From assembly GCF_013408555.1 (NCBI RefSeq), contig NZ_JACBZN010000001.1, forward strand, positions 2,790,001 through 2,854,000: a DNA stretch of 64,000 nt, written 5' to 3'. The stretch comes from Aeromicrobium tamlense. GTDB lineage: Bacteria; Actinomycetota; Actinomycetes; Propionibacteriales; Nocardioidaceae. Shown one piece after another: positions 17,826 to 25,396 of the stretch (position 1 is the stretch's first letter; every line of letters begins with the position of its first letter). Below the pieces are notes generated by a model. That model was given only the letters and a program-made list of their open reading frames with translations. It had not been told where the DNA came from and ran no database searches. Both the position numbers and the translations under genes were made by a program.

Positions 17826-18069
17826 CCCTCGACCTTACGAGATTTCTACTCTAGTACCGCGGATTCATCGTCCGCAGGGCGAATTCTCGCGCTCTCCCGC
17901 TGCTCCGGCTCGGACGATCCACGGGGCACGAGCAGTTCTCCCTGTAGACGTACGTCTTGCCAACACGGTGCCGCCGATAGGAATGCCGTGCTTCTTAAGC
18001 CTTGCGGAGTTCGAGGCGAACGGCCTTGTCGCCCAGCTCACTCAGTGTGCTTCTCGAGTAGCGACGCCA
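17826..18069. other. Gene-free island stretch, possibly decayed coding DNA
   Basis: No intact frame with a ribosome site was found. On the minus strand, short protein-like runs (for example LSELGDKAVRLELRK and KTYVYRENCSC) occur in different frames interrupted by stops, which could be the debris of an old gene. Nothing else is recognisable. Confidence 0.3.
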
Positions 18070-18753
18070 TCATGGTCCGTCCTCGGAGAATTCTGACTCG
18101 TGTCTCACCATAAAGCGGCCGAGCCGCGCACGGGGGAAGGGTCGGACCAATGGCAGGACCGATTGAGCGCTTCCGTGGTCGACTCCGGCTTCCAGCAGGC
18201 TTTGGTACCTCGCTAGGGCGATCCGCCAGGAATTCACAAAGGAAGCCTCGTGGCCGGGAACGCTAAGCCCAGGGAGTGGATAGCACCGATTGGCGGAGAA
18301 CTCTACGAATGTCAGACCCTCACGCTCTATGAAGTCGTCCCGCATCAACGCTTCGAAGGTGAGGTCGAAGCCGGTGCCACGGGCGCCGGGGGTCATCCAA
18401 CAGGCTTTGACGGATTGGATCTGGTTGTCGTCGATGAGGATCCCGTCAGGGCCGGTCACGGCATCCAAGATCGGTTTCATCACGTTGTCCAGATCCGCTA
18501 CGAGATGCGTTTGATAGCGGCGGCTCTCGCTGATGTACCACGTGAGGGTGACTTCGACGTCATGGGTGAAGATCCCGCGAGAAGCTTGCTGCACAGCCGC
18601 GCCGAGTTCTCTCCGGAACTCGGCCTTCCTCCCAGCGCTGGCCTGCAACGAGATCGGGTCGACTGAGCTTCGAATCTCGACCCGCGCCTGGTCGTAGATT
18701 TCGACCACGTCGAACCAGGTGATGGATTCGGCGGGCATGGTGCCAGTCTGCAT
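18070..18753 (-). CDS. RusA-like Holliday junction resolvase
   Basis: 227 residues. The central part carries the RusA signature: ADLDNVMKPILDAVTG (Asp87, Asp89) followed by LIDDNQIQSVKA (Asp108, Asp109), the acidic residues that bind metal in RusA nucleases. The family resolves four-way junctions and is typical of prophages. The protein is longer than classical RusA (about 120), with an extra C-terminal 80 residues. The start at 18753 is not backed by a clear ribosome site; ATG 18738 is possible. The lower-GC context and solitary position suggest phage or island origin. Confidence 0.75.
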   Translation of the reverse strand: MQTGTMPAESITWFDVVEIYDQARVEIRSSVDPISLQASAGRKAEFRRELGAAVQQASRGIFTHDVEVTLTWYISESRRYQTHLVADLDNVMKPILDAVTGPDGILIDDNQIQSVKACWMTPGARGTGFDLTFEALMRDDFIEREGLTFVEFSANRCYPLPGLSVPGHEASFVNSWRIALARYQSLLEAGVDHGSAQSVLPLVRPFPRARLGRFMVRHESEFSEDGP

Positions 18754-19109
18754 GGTTGCCGGGGCCCCAGGAGGGAGCGCACATGTGCCCGCAGGTTATG
18801 CCGGGGTCCTTCGTCCTGTCCGTTCGCCGGATATGGTCCGGGCATGTCCGGAATTCCGCCGTCGGCAGTGCCTACGGGCAACTGCGACCCGACCACATAC
18901 AAAGACCACTCTTGATGCGTGGAACCAGATCACACCCGTTGACGTATTGGCAACCAGCCAGGCGTACGGGCAGGGGTGGCATTTATGGAGAAGCGGGAAG
19001 GACGGCTTCAATCGCACGCTCCGGCACGAACGCCAGAGCGCACCGCATGGAGTTCCGCCCTGCCGGGGTACCAAACCCGGCTTAGCGTGCGGTGATGCTG
19101 GTGGATGAG
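18754..19109. other. Gene-free stretch between RusA-like gene and tRNA-Gly
   Basis: No convincing gene. A short hairpin (GCCGGG and CCCGGC around an 8-base loop, 19062-19081) lies about 30 bp beyond the tRNA 3' end and could terminate its transcript. The remainder is lower-GC island DNA with only weak small frames. Confidence 0.4.
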
Positions 19110-19183
19110 TGGAGCCGGTGACGGGAATCGAACCCGCGTATCTTGCTTGGGAAGCAAGCGCTCTGCCATTGAGCTACACCGGC
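19110..19183 (-). tRNA. tRNA-Gly (anticodon CCC)
   Basis: On the minus strand, acceptor GCCGGTG pairs with CACCGGC. The anticodon arm is CTTGC-TTCCCAA-GCAAG, giving anticodon CCC, and the T-arm reads GCGGGTTCGATTCCCGT. The 3' CCA is encoded (19110-19112). It marks the right edge of the low-GC island. Confidence 0.95.
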
Positions 19184-19211
19184 GGTGTGCCCCGATCGTA
19201 ACGACTCAGGC

Positions 19212-19261
19212 CACGATGATGCATTCGGGTACCGGAGCGGGGCTCAATGCCTCATCGTTCG
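19212..19261. repeat. Dispersed hairpin repeat family C, copy 1
   Basis: The arms ACGATGATGC and GCCTCATCGT pair, with a G-rich centre. It matches 57055-57109 strongly. It ends directly at the stop codon of the downstream-facing hydrolase gene, so it may act as its 3' hairpin. Confidence 0.8.
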
Positions 19262-20152
19262 TCAGAACTGGCGCAGGAAGTCGCGGACGTGGCCGACGAG
19301 CTCGGCGGGGCGCTCCTCGGGGATCCAGTGGCCCGTGCCCGAGATCTCGGTGACGGTCACGTTCGGCGGGCCCTCGGCGCGGCGCACGAGCGCGGGCGCG
19401 AGGACGAGGTCGCCGGTGCCCGGGAGGAAGAGGAGCGGCACGTCGTCGACCCGGCGGGCGTAGCCGCGGCCCAGCTGCGGGATCTCCTTGAGCAGGAAGG
19501 CCCGGTACATCGACTGCCCGGCCCGGGCCCGCGCCGGGTCACGGAACCGCGCCAGGTACTCCTCGCGCACCGAGCGCTCCCAGCGGAAGCGCGGCGAGGC
19601 GCCCGCCCGGAAGATCGTCTTGAGCAGGGTCTGGCGGCCGTGACGATGCCAGAACGCGCCGCCGGGACCGCCCGCGATCGGCTGGTAGGCGAAGCGCCAC
19701 ATCTGGTACCAGGGCACGTCCTCCCACGGCGCCACGATCGCAGCCGCGACGACACCGCGCACGAGACCCTCGTGACGACTCGCCACCAGCAGCGAGGTCC
19801 ACGCACCCCAGTCGTGCCCGACCAGCACCGGCCGGTCGAGCCCCAGCACCTCGATCGCTCGGGCGACCTCGTCGGCGATGACGCGCTTGTCGTAGGCCTC
19901 GGTGCCCTCGGGGACGTCGCTCCACCCGGCACCGCGCAGGTCGAGCGCGATCACGTGGTGCGTCTCGGCCAGCGCCGGCATCACGTGTCGCCAGCAGAAC
20001 CAGTGCTGCGGCCACCCGTGCAGCAGCACGAGGGTGGGGCGGTCGGCCGAGCGGTGCGCCTCCCCTGCCTCGGCCACGTGCAGGCTCACGCCGTCGACGT
20101 CGATCCACCGGTGCTCGACTCCGGGCACCACCGGCAGGGTCCGTTCGGTCAT
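19262..20152 (-). CDS. Alpha/beta hydrolase, epoxide hydrolase-like
   Basis: 296 residues from the ATG at 20152. Motifs of the fold are HGWPQHWFCWR (oxyanion hole), GHDWGAWTS (nucleophile Asp in the Sm-X-Nu-X-Sm elbow) and the late SGTGHWIPEERP His. An Asp nucleophile, rather than Ser, points to epoxide hydrolase or haloalkane dehalogenase relatives. The substrate is unknown. Divergent from the enoyl-CoA hydratase gene with only 23 bp between starts. Confidence 0.88.
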   Translation of the reverse strand: MTERTLPVVPGVEHRWIDVDGVSLHVAEAGEAHRSADRPTLVLLHGWPQHWFCWRHVMPALAETHHVIALDLRGAGWSDVPEGTEAYDKRVIADEVARAIEVLGLDRPVLVGHDWGAWTSLLVASRHEGLVRGVVAAAIVAPWEDVPWYQMWRFAYQPIAGGPGGAFWHRHGRQTLLKTIFRAGASPRFRWERSVREEYLARFRDPARARAGQSMYRAFLLKEIPQLGRGYARRVDDVPLLFLPGTGDLVLAPALVRRAEGPPNVTVTEISGTGHWIPEERPAELVGHVRDFLRQF

Positions 20153-20175
20153 GGGCTGATCGTAGGGTGATCCGC

Positions 20176-20928
20176 ATGACACTCGTCGAGCTCACGCGCG
20201 AAGACTCCGTCCGCACGATCACGCTGAACGCCCCCGAGCGCCTCAACGCCCTCGACTGGCCGCTGCTGGAGGAGCTGCGCGCCGCCGTCGAGTCGGTCGC
20301 CGCCGACGAGGAGGCCCGTGCACTGGTCGTCACCGGCGCTGGCAAGGCCTTCTGCTCGGGCGCGAACCTCGAGAGCCTCTTCGGCGACACCAGTCGTCCC
20401 GCCGACGTGCTGCGCGAGCACCTGATGAACGTCTACGCCTCGTTCCTGGGCATCCGGAACCTCACGATCCCCACCGTCGCGGCCGTCCAGGGCGCTGCCG
20501 TGGGCGCCGGACTCAACATCGCACTCGCCTGCGACGTCATCATCGCCGGGCCCGAGGGCGGCTTCGGCCCCACCTTCAGCAAGATCGGCCTGCACCCCGG
20601 CGGCGGCTGCACGTGGATGCTCACCCAGCGCATCGGCTCGGCGAACACCGCGGCCGCCCTCTTCAACGGCGACATCATCAAGGCCGACACCGCGCTGCGC
20701 CTGGGCATCGCCCAGGAGATCGCCGACGATCCGAAGGCCCGCGCCGCCGAGCTGGCCGCCACGTGGGCGAAGCGCAACCCCAAGCTGATGGCCGACATCA
20801 AGAAGTCGGTGGGCGTCGCCGCACGGTCCGACCTGCACGAGTCGCTCAACTTCGAGTCCTGGGCGCAGGCCGAGTCGCTCAGCAGCGAGGAGTTCGCCGC
20901 GTTCGCGGCCAAGTTCGCCTCCCGCTGA
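20176..20928 (+). CDS. Enoyl-CoA hydratase/isomerase family protein
   Basis: 250 residues from ATG 20176 (an in-frame GTG at 20167 is possible). Crotonase signatures are present: ITLNAPERLNALDW, the oxyanion-hole block GKAFCSGANLESLF, and AAVQGAAVGAGLNIALACDV. The fold catalyses hydration or isomerisation of CoA thioesters in fatty-acid or amino-acid breakdown. The exact substrate is not assignable. The NCS2 permease gene follows 43 bp downstream. Confidence 0.9.
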   Translation: MTLVELTREDSVRTITLNAPERLNALDWPLLEELRAAVESVAADEEARALVVTGAGKAFCSGANLESLFGDTSRPADVLREHLMNVYASFLGIRNLTIPTVAAVQGAAVGAGLNIALACDVIIAGPEGGFGPTFSKIGLHPGGGCTWMLTQRIGSANTAAALFNGDIIKADTALRLGIAQEIADDPKARAAELAATWAKRNPKLMADIKKSVGVAARSDLHESLNFESWAQAESLSSEEFAAFAAKFASR

Positions 20929-20971
20929 CCCGCGCGACGGCCGTCACCGGCCCGTGAGAAGGTCAGGTTCC

Positions 20972-22252
20972 ATGTGGACCCTGCACGGTGACGGCCAGAA
21001 CGTGAAGCCCGACGCGATCGTCATGCCCGAGGAGCGGCTCTCGTGGCCGCGCACGCTGGGCTTCGGCGCGCAGCACGTGGTCGCGATGTTCGGCGCGACC
21101 TTCCTCGTCCCGATCCTCACGGGCATGCCGCCCACGACCACGCTGTTCTTCTCGGGCTTCGGCACCCTGCTGTTCCTGGCGATCACCCGCGGCAGGCTGC
21201 CCAGCTACCTCGGCTCCTCGTTCGCCTTCATCGCCCCGGTCCAGGCGCTCGTCGCCGACGGTGACATGGGCGCCGCACTGTTCGGCATCATGTGCACCGG
21301 CGTCCTGCTGGCGATCATCGGCTTCGTCGTCCAGGCCACCGGCTCCAGGTGGCTCGATGCGCTCATGCCCCCGGTCGTCACCGGCGCGATCGTCGCCCTG
21401 ATCGGCTTCGCCCTGGCGGGCGCGGCCACCACCAACTACGCGGTCGCCCCGTGGCTGGCCACGCTGACGCTCGCCGTGATCTGCCTGTCGGCCGTGGTGC
21501 TGCGCGGGTTCGCCGCCCGCCTGTCGATCCTGTTCGGCATGGTCGTCGGATACGCGGCCGCGGCCATCAGCGGTCAGCTCGACTTCGGCAACGTCGAGAA
21601 GGCGGCCTGGTTCGGCCTCCCCGACTTCCACACCCCGACCGCCGACTGGTCGGTGCTGCCGATGTTCCTGCCGATCGTGCTCGCGCTCGTCGCCGAGAAC
21701 GTCGGCCACGTGCGCAGCGTCGCCCACCTCACCGGCCGGCCCGCCATCAACGACGAGTCGGGCCGCGCGCTCATCGCCGACGGCCTCGCCACCACGCTGG
21801 CGGGCGGCTTCGGCGGCTCGGCCACCACCACGTACGGCGAGAACATCGGCGTCATGACCGCGACGCGCGTCTTCTCCACCGCGGCCTACGTGGTCGCTGG
21901 CGTCGTCGCGATGCTGCTGAGCCTCTCCCCGAAGTTCGGTGCCCTGCTCATGACGATCCCCGAGGGGGTCATCGGCGGCGTCACCGTCGCGCTCTACGGC
22001 CTCATCGGCCTGATCGGCGTGCGGATCTGGATGGACAACCGGGTCGACTTCGCCAACCCCGTGAACATGTACACGGCCGCGGCCGCCCTGATCATCGGCA
22101 TCGGCAACCTCACGCTCACCAGCGGAGACGTCTCCGTCGCCGGCATCACGCTGGGCTCGGTCGCCGCGATCGTGATCTACCACGTCATGCGGGTGCTCCA
22201 GCGCGATCCCGACGCCGAGCTGTCCAAGGAGACGTTCGACCCCGGCGCCTGA
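20972..22252 (+). CDS. Uracil/xanthine permease (NCS2 family)
   Basis: 426 residues from ATG 20972. About 14 hydrophobic segments are present, with the NCS2 hallmarks FGAQHVVAMFGATFLVPILTG, the ALVAENVGHV block holding the substrate-binding Glu, and GGSATTTYGENIGVM. UraA-like members import uracil by proton symport; xanthine transport cannot be excluded. With psuG elsewhere in the window releasing uracil, there may be a loose pyrimidine salvage theme, but the genes are far apart. Confidence 0.92.
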   Translation: MWTLHGDGQNVKPDAIVMPEERLSWPRTLGFGAQHVVAMFGATFLVPILTGMPPTTTLFFSGFGTLLFLAITRGRLPSYLGSSFAFIAPVQALVADGDMGAALFGIMCTGVLLAIIGFVVQATGSRWLDALMPPVVTGAIVALIGFALAGAATTNYAVAPWLATLTLAVICLSAVVLRGFAARLSILFGMVVGYAAAAISGQLDFGNVEKAAWFGLPDFHTPTADWSVLPMFLPIVLALVAENVGHVRSVAHLTGRPAINDESGRALIADGLATTLAGGFGGSATTTYGENIGVMTATRVFSTAAYVVAGVVAMLLSLSPKFGALLMTIPEGVIGGVTVALYGLIGLIGVRIWMDNRVDFANPVNMYTAAAALIIGIGNLTLTSGDVSVAGITLGSVAAIVIYHVMRVLQRDPDAELSKETFDPGA

Positions 22253-22270
22253 CCCTGTAGACATGGGCGG

Positions 22271-23002
22271 GTGGACCCCGCTCTGGTGCTGCTCGTCGCG
22301 GCGTGCGCGTTCGCGACGTCGGCGCTCACCGCGGTCCTGGGCTTCGGTGGCGGCATCGTCCTGCTCGCGGTGCTCGTCGCGTTCCTCGACCCGCTCGTCG
22401 CGATCCCGCTGCACGCGGCGATCCAGGTGGTCTCGAACGGCACCCGCACGATCGTCCGCCGGCGCGACGTCGACTGGCGCATCGTCTGGCGCACCTCGCT
22501 GCTGCTCCTGCCCGCCGGACTGCTGACCCTCAGCCTGGCCCGCCAGGCGCCCGACGCGGTGCTGCAGATCGCGATCGCCGTCACCGTCCTGGCCGCGACC
22601 TGGCTGCCCGTGTGGCTCTCGAGGCCGCTGCCCGCCCCCAGCTCGGGCGGCTGGATCGCGATGGGCGGCGTCCTCGGCGCGCTCAACCCCGTGGTCGGCG
22701 CCACCGGTCCGCTCGCCGCGCCGTTCTTCCGCGCGGGAACCCGTGACCGCCTCGGCTTCGTCGGCACGTTCGCCGCGTCCCAGGTGGCCGGGCACCTGGC
22801 GAAGCTCGTGCTGTTCGGGGCGATCGGGCTGCTGCCCGCCGCCCAGGCGCCGGCGGCCGCGGCCGGCATCGTCGGCGTGATCGCCGGCACCTGGGTGGGC
22901 AGTCGCGTGCTCGACCGCATGCCCGAGCGCCGCTTCGACCGGATCTACCTCGTGGCGATCACGGCCGTCGCGGCCTGGCTGCTGCTCGACGCGCTGGCCT
23001 GA
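22271..23002 (+). CDS. TauE/SafE family sulfite/anion exporter
   Basis: 243 residues from GTG 22271. There are about eight membrane spans and the paired family motifs, GFGGGIVLLAVLVAFLDPL in the first half and NPVVGATGPLAAPFF in the second. Family members export sulfite, sulfoacetate or other organosulfonates; the substrate is unknown here. It lies 18 bp after the permease and converges on the RTX-like gene with a three-base gap. Confidence 0.88.
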   Translation: MDPALVLLVAACAFATSALTAVLGFGGGIVLLAVLVAFLDPLVAIPLHAAIQVVSNGTRTIVRRRDVDWRIVWRTSLLLLPAGLLTLSLARQAPDAVLQIAIAVTVLAATWLPVWLSRPLPAPSSGGWIAMGGVLGALNPVVGATGPLAAPFFRAGTRDRLGFVGTFAASQVAGHLAKLVLFGAIGLLPAAQAPAAAAGIVGVIAGTWVGSRVLDRMPERRFDRIYLVAITAVAAWLLLDALA

Positions 23003-23005
23003 GCC

Positions 23006-24022
23006 TCAGCTGTCGCCGGGGCCGGGAGGCCAGGGGTACGACGTGTCGCCCTTGAGCGCCTTCCAGGTGACCTTCTCGCAGGACGCGTCGACGGTGGCCG
23101 TGCCCACGAGCCCCTTGTAGGTCATGAACGTCACGACGTCGTACCCGTCGCCGCAGTCCACCCGGGCGCCGCGCGCCACCTGGCTGATCGTGAACGTGTC
23201 ATCACCCGGGCCGCCGTAGGCCTGGTCGGAGTCGCTGACCCCGATCCCGTCGTTGCCCTCGTCGCCGCGGATCGTGTCCACGCCGACGTCGCCGGACAGG
23301 GTGTCGTTCCCCGGTCCACCGTCGACGATGTCGTCGCCCGAGCCGCCCTTCAGCAGGTCGTGTCCAACCCCGCCGTAGAGCCAGTCGGCACCCTCGTCAC
23401 CGTCGAGCCAGTCGTCGCCGTCGCCGCCGTCGAGTCGATCATTCTCGGTGCCGCCCGTGAGCGTGTCGTTCCCGAGGGCTCCGTAGAGCTCGTCGGCACC
23501 CGCCTCGCCGTGCAGGCTGTCGTCACCGTCCCATCCCTGGAGGATGTCCTGGCCGTCCCCGCCGCTGAGGCTGTCGTTGCCGGCGTCGCCGCGCATCCAG
23601 TCGTCGCCCGCCCCGCCGAGGAGCTGGTCGTTGCCGTGCTCGCCCCCGAGGCTGTCGTTCCCACCCTCGCCGAAGAGCCGGTCGTCCCCGCCGCTGCCGA
23701 GCAGGGCGTCATTCCCGTCGCCGCCGTAGAGCCGGTCGACGCCCCCGATCACGGCGTTGCTGTCGGCGTCGCCGATGAGCGTGTCGCTGCCCGATCCCCC
23801 GTAGACGATGTCGTCGCCGCCGAGCGCGGCCGTGTGGTCGTCGCCGCCGAGCAGCTGGATCGTGTCGGCCTCGTTCGTGCCGTCGAACCAGTCCGGTCCC
23901 TCGGTGCCGGTGAGCGAGGCCGCGAAGGCCGGCGCACCCGCGGCGAGCACCACGGCGGCAGCGAGGCCGGCCGGCCAGAGTCGACGACGCCGGCGGCTGG
24001 CGGCGTGCATGGCTGAGCTCAT
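23006..24022 (-). CDS. Secreted calcium-binding RTX-type repeat protein
   Basis: 338 residues. The N-terminal signal peptide has a basic start and a hydrophobic core ending at PAFAA (residues 1-34). Residues about 45-290 are roughly 20 nonapeptide repeats of the GGxGxDxLx type (GGDGNDALLG, GGAGDDWMRG, and so on), which form a calcium-binding beta-roll. The C-terminal 50 residues contain two Cys (DCGDGY, DASCEKV). Unlike type I secretion substrates, it has a Sec signal. Function is otherwise unknown. Confidence 0.9.
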   Translation of the reverse strand: MSSAMHAASRRRRRLWPAGLAAAVVLAAGAPAFAASLTGTEGPDWFDGTNEADTIQLLGGDDHTAALGGDDIVYGGSGSDTLIGDADSNAVIGGVDRLYGGDGNDALLGSGGDDRLFGEGGNDSLGGEHGNDQLLGGAGDDWMRGDAGNDSLSGGDGQDILQGWDGDDSLHGEAGADELYGALGNDTLTGGTENDRLDGGDGDDWLDGDEGADWLYGGVGHDLLKGGSGDDIVDGGPGNDTLSGDVGVDTIRGDEGNDGIGVSDSDQAYGGPGDDTFTISQVARGARVDCGDGYDVVTFMTYKGLVGTATVDASCEKVTWKALKGDTSYPWPPGPGDS

Positions 24023-24112
24023 CTGATCCCCCGATCGAATGACGCGACCGACTCGCTGCCGGCGCGTGTAGTGGGCTCAGCGTATGGCCTCGTCGAGGGG
24101 ACGCAAGCGGAA

Positions 24113-25033
24113 TCAGGGCGCGCCGTGGCGATCGGCCACCGCGCGAGCCTCCTCGCGCAGCGCCTGCACGCAGAACCGCACGCTCGGCCGCTCGAAGCGG
24201 TCGGGCCGCAGGACGGCCGTGATCTCGCGCCGGGCGCGGATCCCGACGAGGGGCCGAGTCACGAGTCCGTTGTCGCGCGTCCGGGTGGTGAAGCGCGGCA
24301 GGATCGCGATGCCGTGACCCGCAGCGACGACCGCCTCGACCACGCCGTTGTCGTCGAAGCGCTGCGCGATGCGCACGGACTCGCCCGTGACCGCGACGAG
24401 CTGCTGCAGCACGCGGTCGTAGGGGTAGCCGTGCGGCGCGCCGATCCACGTCTCGCCCACCACGTCCTTGGGCGAGAGGCTCGCCTTGGAGGCCAAGCGG
24501 TGGTGCTCGGGCAGCGCCACGTCGAGGGGCTCGCGCATGAGCGAGACCAGCTGGAGGCCGCGCTCGTGCCACTCCTCGGTGGCGGCCGGCGAGTCGGCCA
24601 CGACGACGTCGAACTGGGCCACCATGTCGAGCACGTCGAACCGCAGCGTGGGGTCGCGGTCGGTGCAGATGAGGTTCACCGCGGGCTCGGCCGTGACGCG
24701 CGACAGCAGTCCCGGCAGCAGCATCTCGCCGCCGGTGGGGAAGACCGTGAGCGTGACGTCGCCCGCCGGCCCTCCGAGGTACTCGCGCCACCTGGCCTCG
24801 GCGCGCTCCAGGGCGACCGCCACCTCGGTCGCGGTCTCGGCCAGCGCGCGTCCCGCCGCGGTCAGCCGGACTCCGCGCCCGGCGGGCTCGAGGAGCGGCA
24901 CGCCCGCCTCGGCCTCGAGCAGCTTGAGCTGCTGCGACACCGCCGAGGGTGTGACGTTCATCTCGTCCGCGACGGCGCCGACGGTGCCCCGTTCGGCCAG
25001 TTCCCGCAGCATTCCAAGGCGTCGAGGATCCAT
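24113..25033 (-). CDS. LysR-type transcriptional regulator
   Basis: 306 residues. The N-terminal winged HTH is clear (MLRELAERGTVGAVADEMNVTPSAVSQQLKLLE), followed by an effector-binding domain from about residue 90. It is divergent from the 36-residue membrane peptide gene. An inverted repeat lies seven bases upstream of its own start, suggesting autoregulation and control of the divergent transcript. The effector is unknown. Confidence 0.93.
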   Translation of the reverse strand: MDPRRLGMLRELAERGTVGAVADEMNVTPSAVSQQLKLLEAEAGVPLLEPAGRGVRLTAAGRALAETATEVAVALERAEARWREYLGGPAGDVTLTVFPTGGEMLLPGLLSRVTAEPAVNLICTDRDPTLRFDVLDMVAQFDVVVADSPAATEEWHERGLQLVSLMREPLDVALPEHHRLASKASLSPKDVVGETWIGAPHGYPYDRVLQQLVAVTGESVRIAQRFDDNGVVEAVVAAGHGIAILPRFTTRTRDNGLVTRPLVGIRARREITAVLRPDRFERPSVRFCVQALREEARAVADRHGAP

Positions 25034-25039
25034 GTAGAC

Positions 25040-25081
25040 AAACTACACATTAGGCATAGTTTCGTTGGATTGTGCTTGACA
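25040..25081. promoter_or_regulatory. Divergent LysR box and -35 element
   Basis: AAACTA-N11-TAGTTT (25040-25062) is an inverted repeat of LysR-box form. TTGACA at 25076-25081 matches a -35 hexamer facing the small membrane peptide gene; no good -10 was seen at the standard distance. Confidence 0.45.
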
Positions 25082-25122
25082 ATTGAAGAGTCCACGATGG
25101 AGGAAACGAAAGGAGCTGCACC

Positions 25123-25233
25123 ATGACCTTCCTCGCCCTCTCCGGCGCCTTGGCCCTCGTCGCCGGCACGGTCCACACCGCGTACCTCGTGGCCACCGAC
25201 GGCCTGCAGCGCGTCCCCGCGCGTCGCGCCTGA
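25123..25233 (+). CDS. 36-residue membrane peptide
   Basis: ATG 25123 with AGGAG seven bases upstream; stop at 25231. The peptide begins MTFLALSGALALVAGTVHTA, which is one hydrophobic span, and ends with a short basic tail (RVPARRA). It is followed by an intrinsic terminator, so it appears to be a complete transcription unit divergent from the LysR gene. The family is unknown to me; it could be a stress-linked small membrane protein. Confidence 0.65.
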   Translation: MTFLALSGALALVAGTVHTAYLVATDGLQRVPARRA

Positions 25234-25244
25234 CGCACCCTTCC

Positions 25245-25290
25245 GAAACCGACCCGACTCCCCCGCGGAGACGGGTCGTTTCTCTTTTCA
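25245..25290 (+). terminator. Intrinsic terminator after the small peptide gene
   Basis: GAAAC-c-GACCCG pairs with CGGGTC-GTTTC (one bulged C), followed by the T-rich run TCTCTTTTC. It isolates the peptide gene from the acyl-CoA dehydrogenase promoter. Confidence 0.75.
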
Positions 25291-25301
25291 CCGAACACCT
25301 T

Positions 25302-25360
25302 TTGCCTGCGCGTGACAGCGGGCTACTATGTAGTTACTGACCAGTAGAACCGGCCAGTAA
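25302..25360 (+). promoter_or_regulatory. Promoter and operator of the acyl-CoA dehydrogenase gene
   Basis: -35 TTGCCT (25302) and -10 TACTAT (25324) are 16 bp apart. Immediately downstream, TTACTGACCAGTAG (25334) and CCAGTAA (25354) form overlapping inverted repeats with TACTG and CAGTA half-sites, a layout typical of a TetR-type fatty-acid repressor operator. The identity of the repressor is inference. Confidence 0.6.
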
Positions 25361-25396
25361 CACTGGCAGTCCCCTTTCCCGGAGGTCCCACGGCCC

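Larger units (their letters stand above)
16570..19109. mobile_element. Low-GC genomic island remnant next to tRNA-Gly
   Basis: By eye this segment is nearer 55-58% GC than the surrounding 70%, with non-optimal codons and two gene-poor stretches. It contains a 5'-nucleotidase gene and a RusA-like phage-type resolvase gene, and ends exactly at the 3' end of tRNA-Gly(CCC), a common integration site. No integrase or duplicated tRNA end was found, so it is probably an eroded island or prophage remnant. The left boundary is approximate. Confidence 0.6.

Noticed and set aside
17505..18113. A 202-codon plus-strand frame across the island
   Set aside because: It overlaps the nucleotidase start, has no ribosome site and shows random Arg/Ser-rich composition.
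16556..19183. tRNA-Gly 3'-end duplication marking the left edge of the island
   Set aside because: I searched by eye near 16560 and found no copy of the tRNA end, so an att pair is not claimed.
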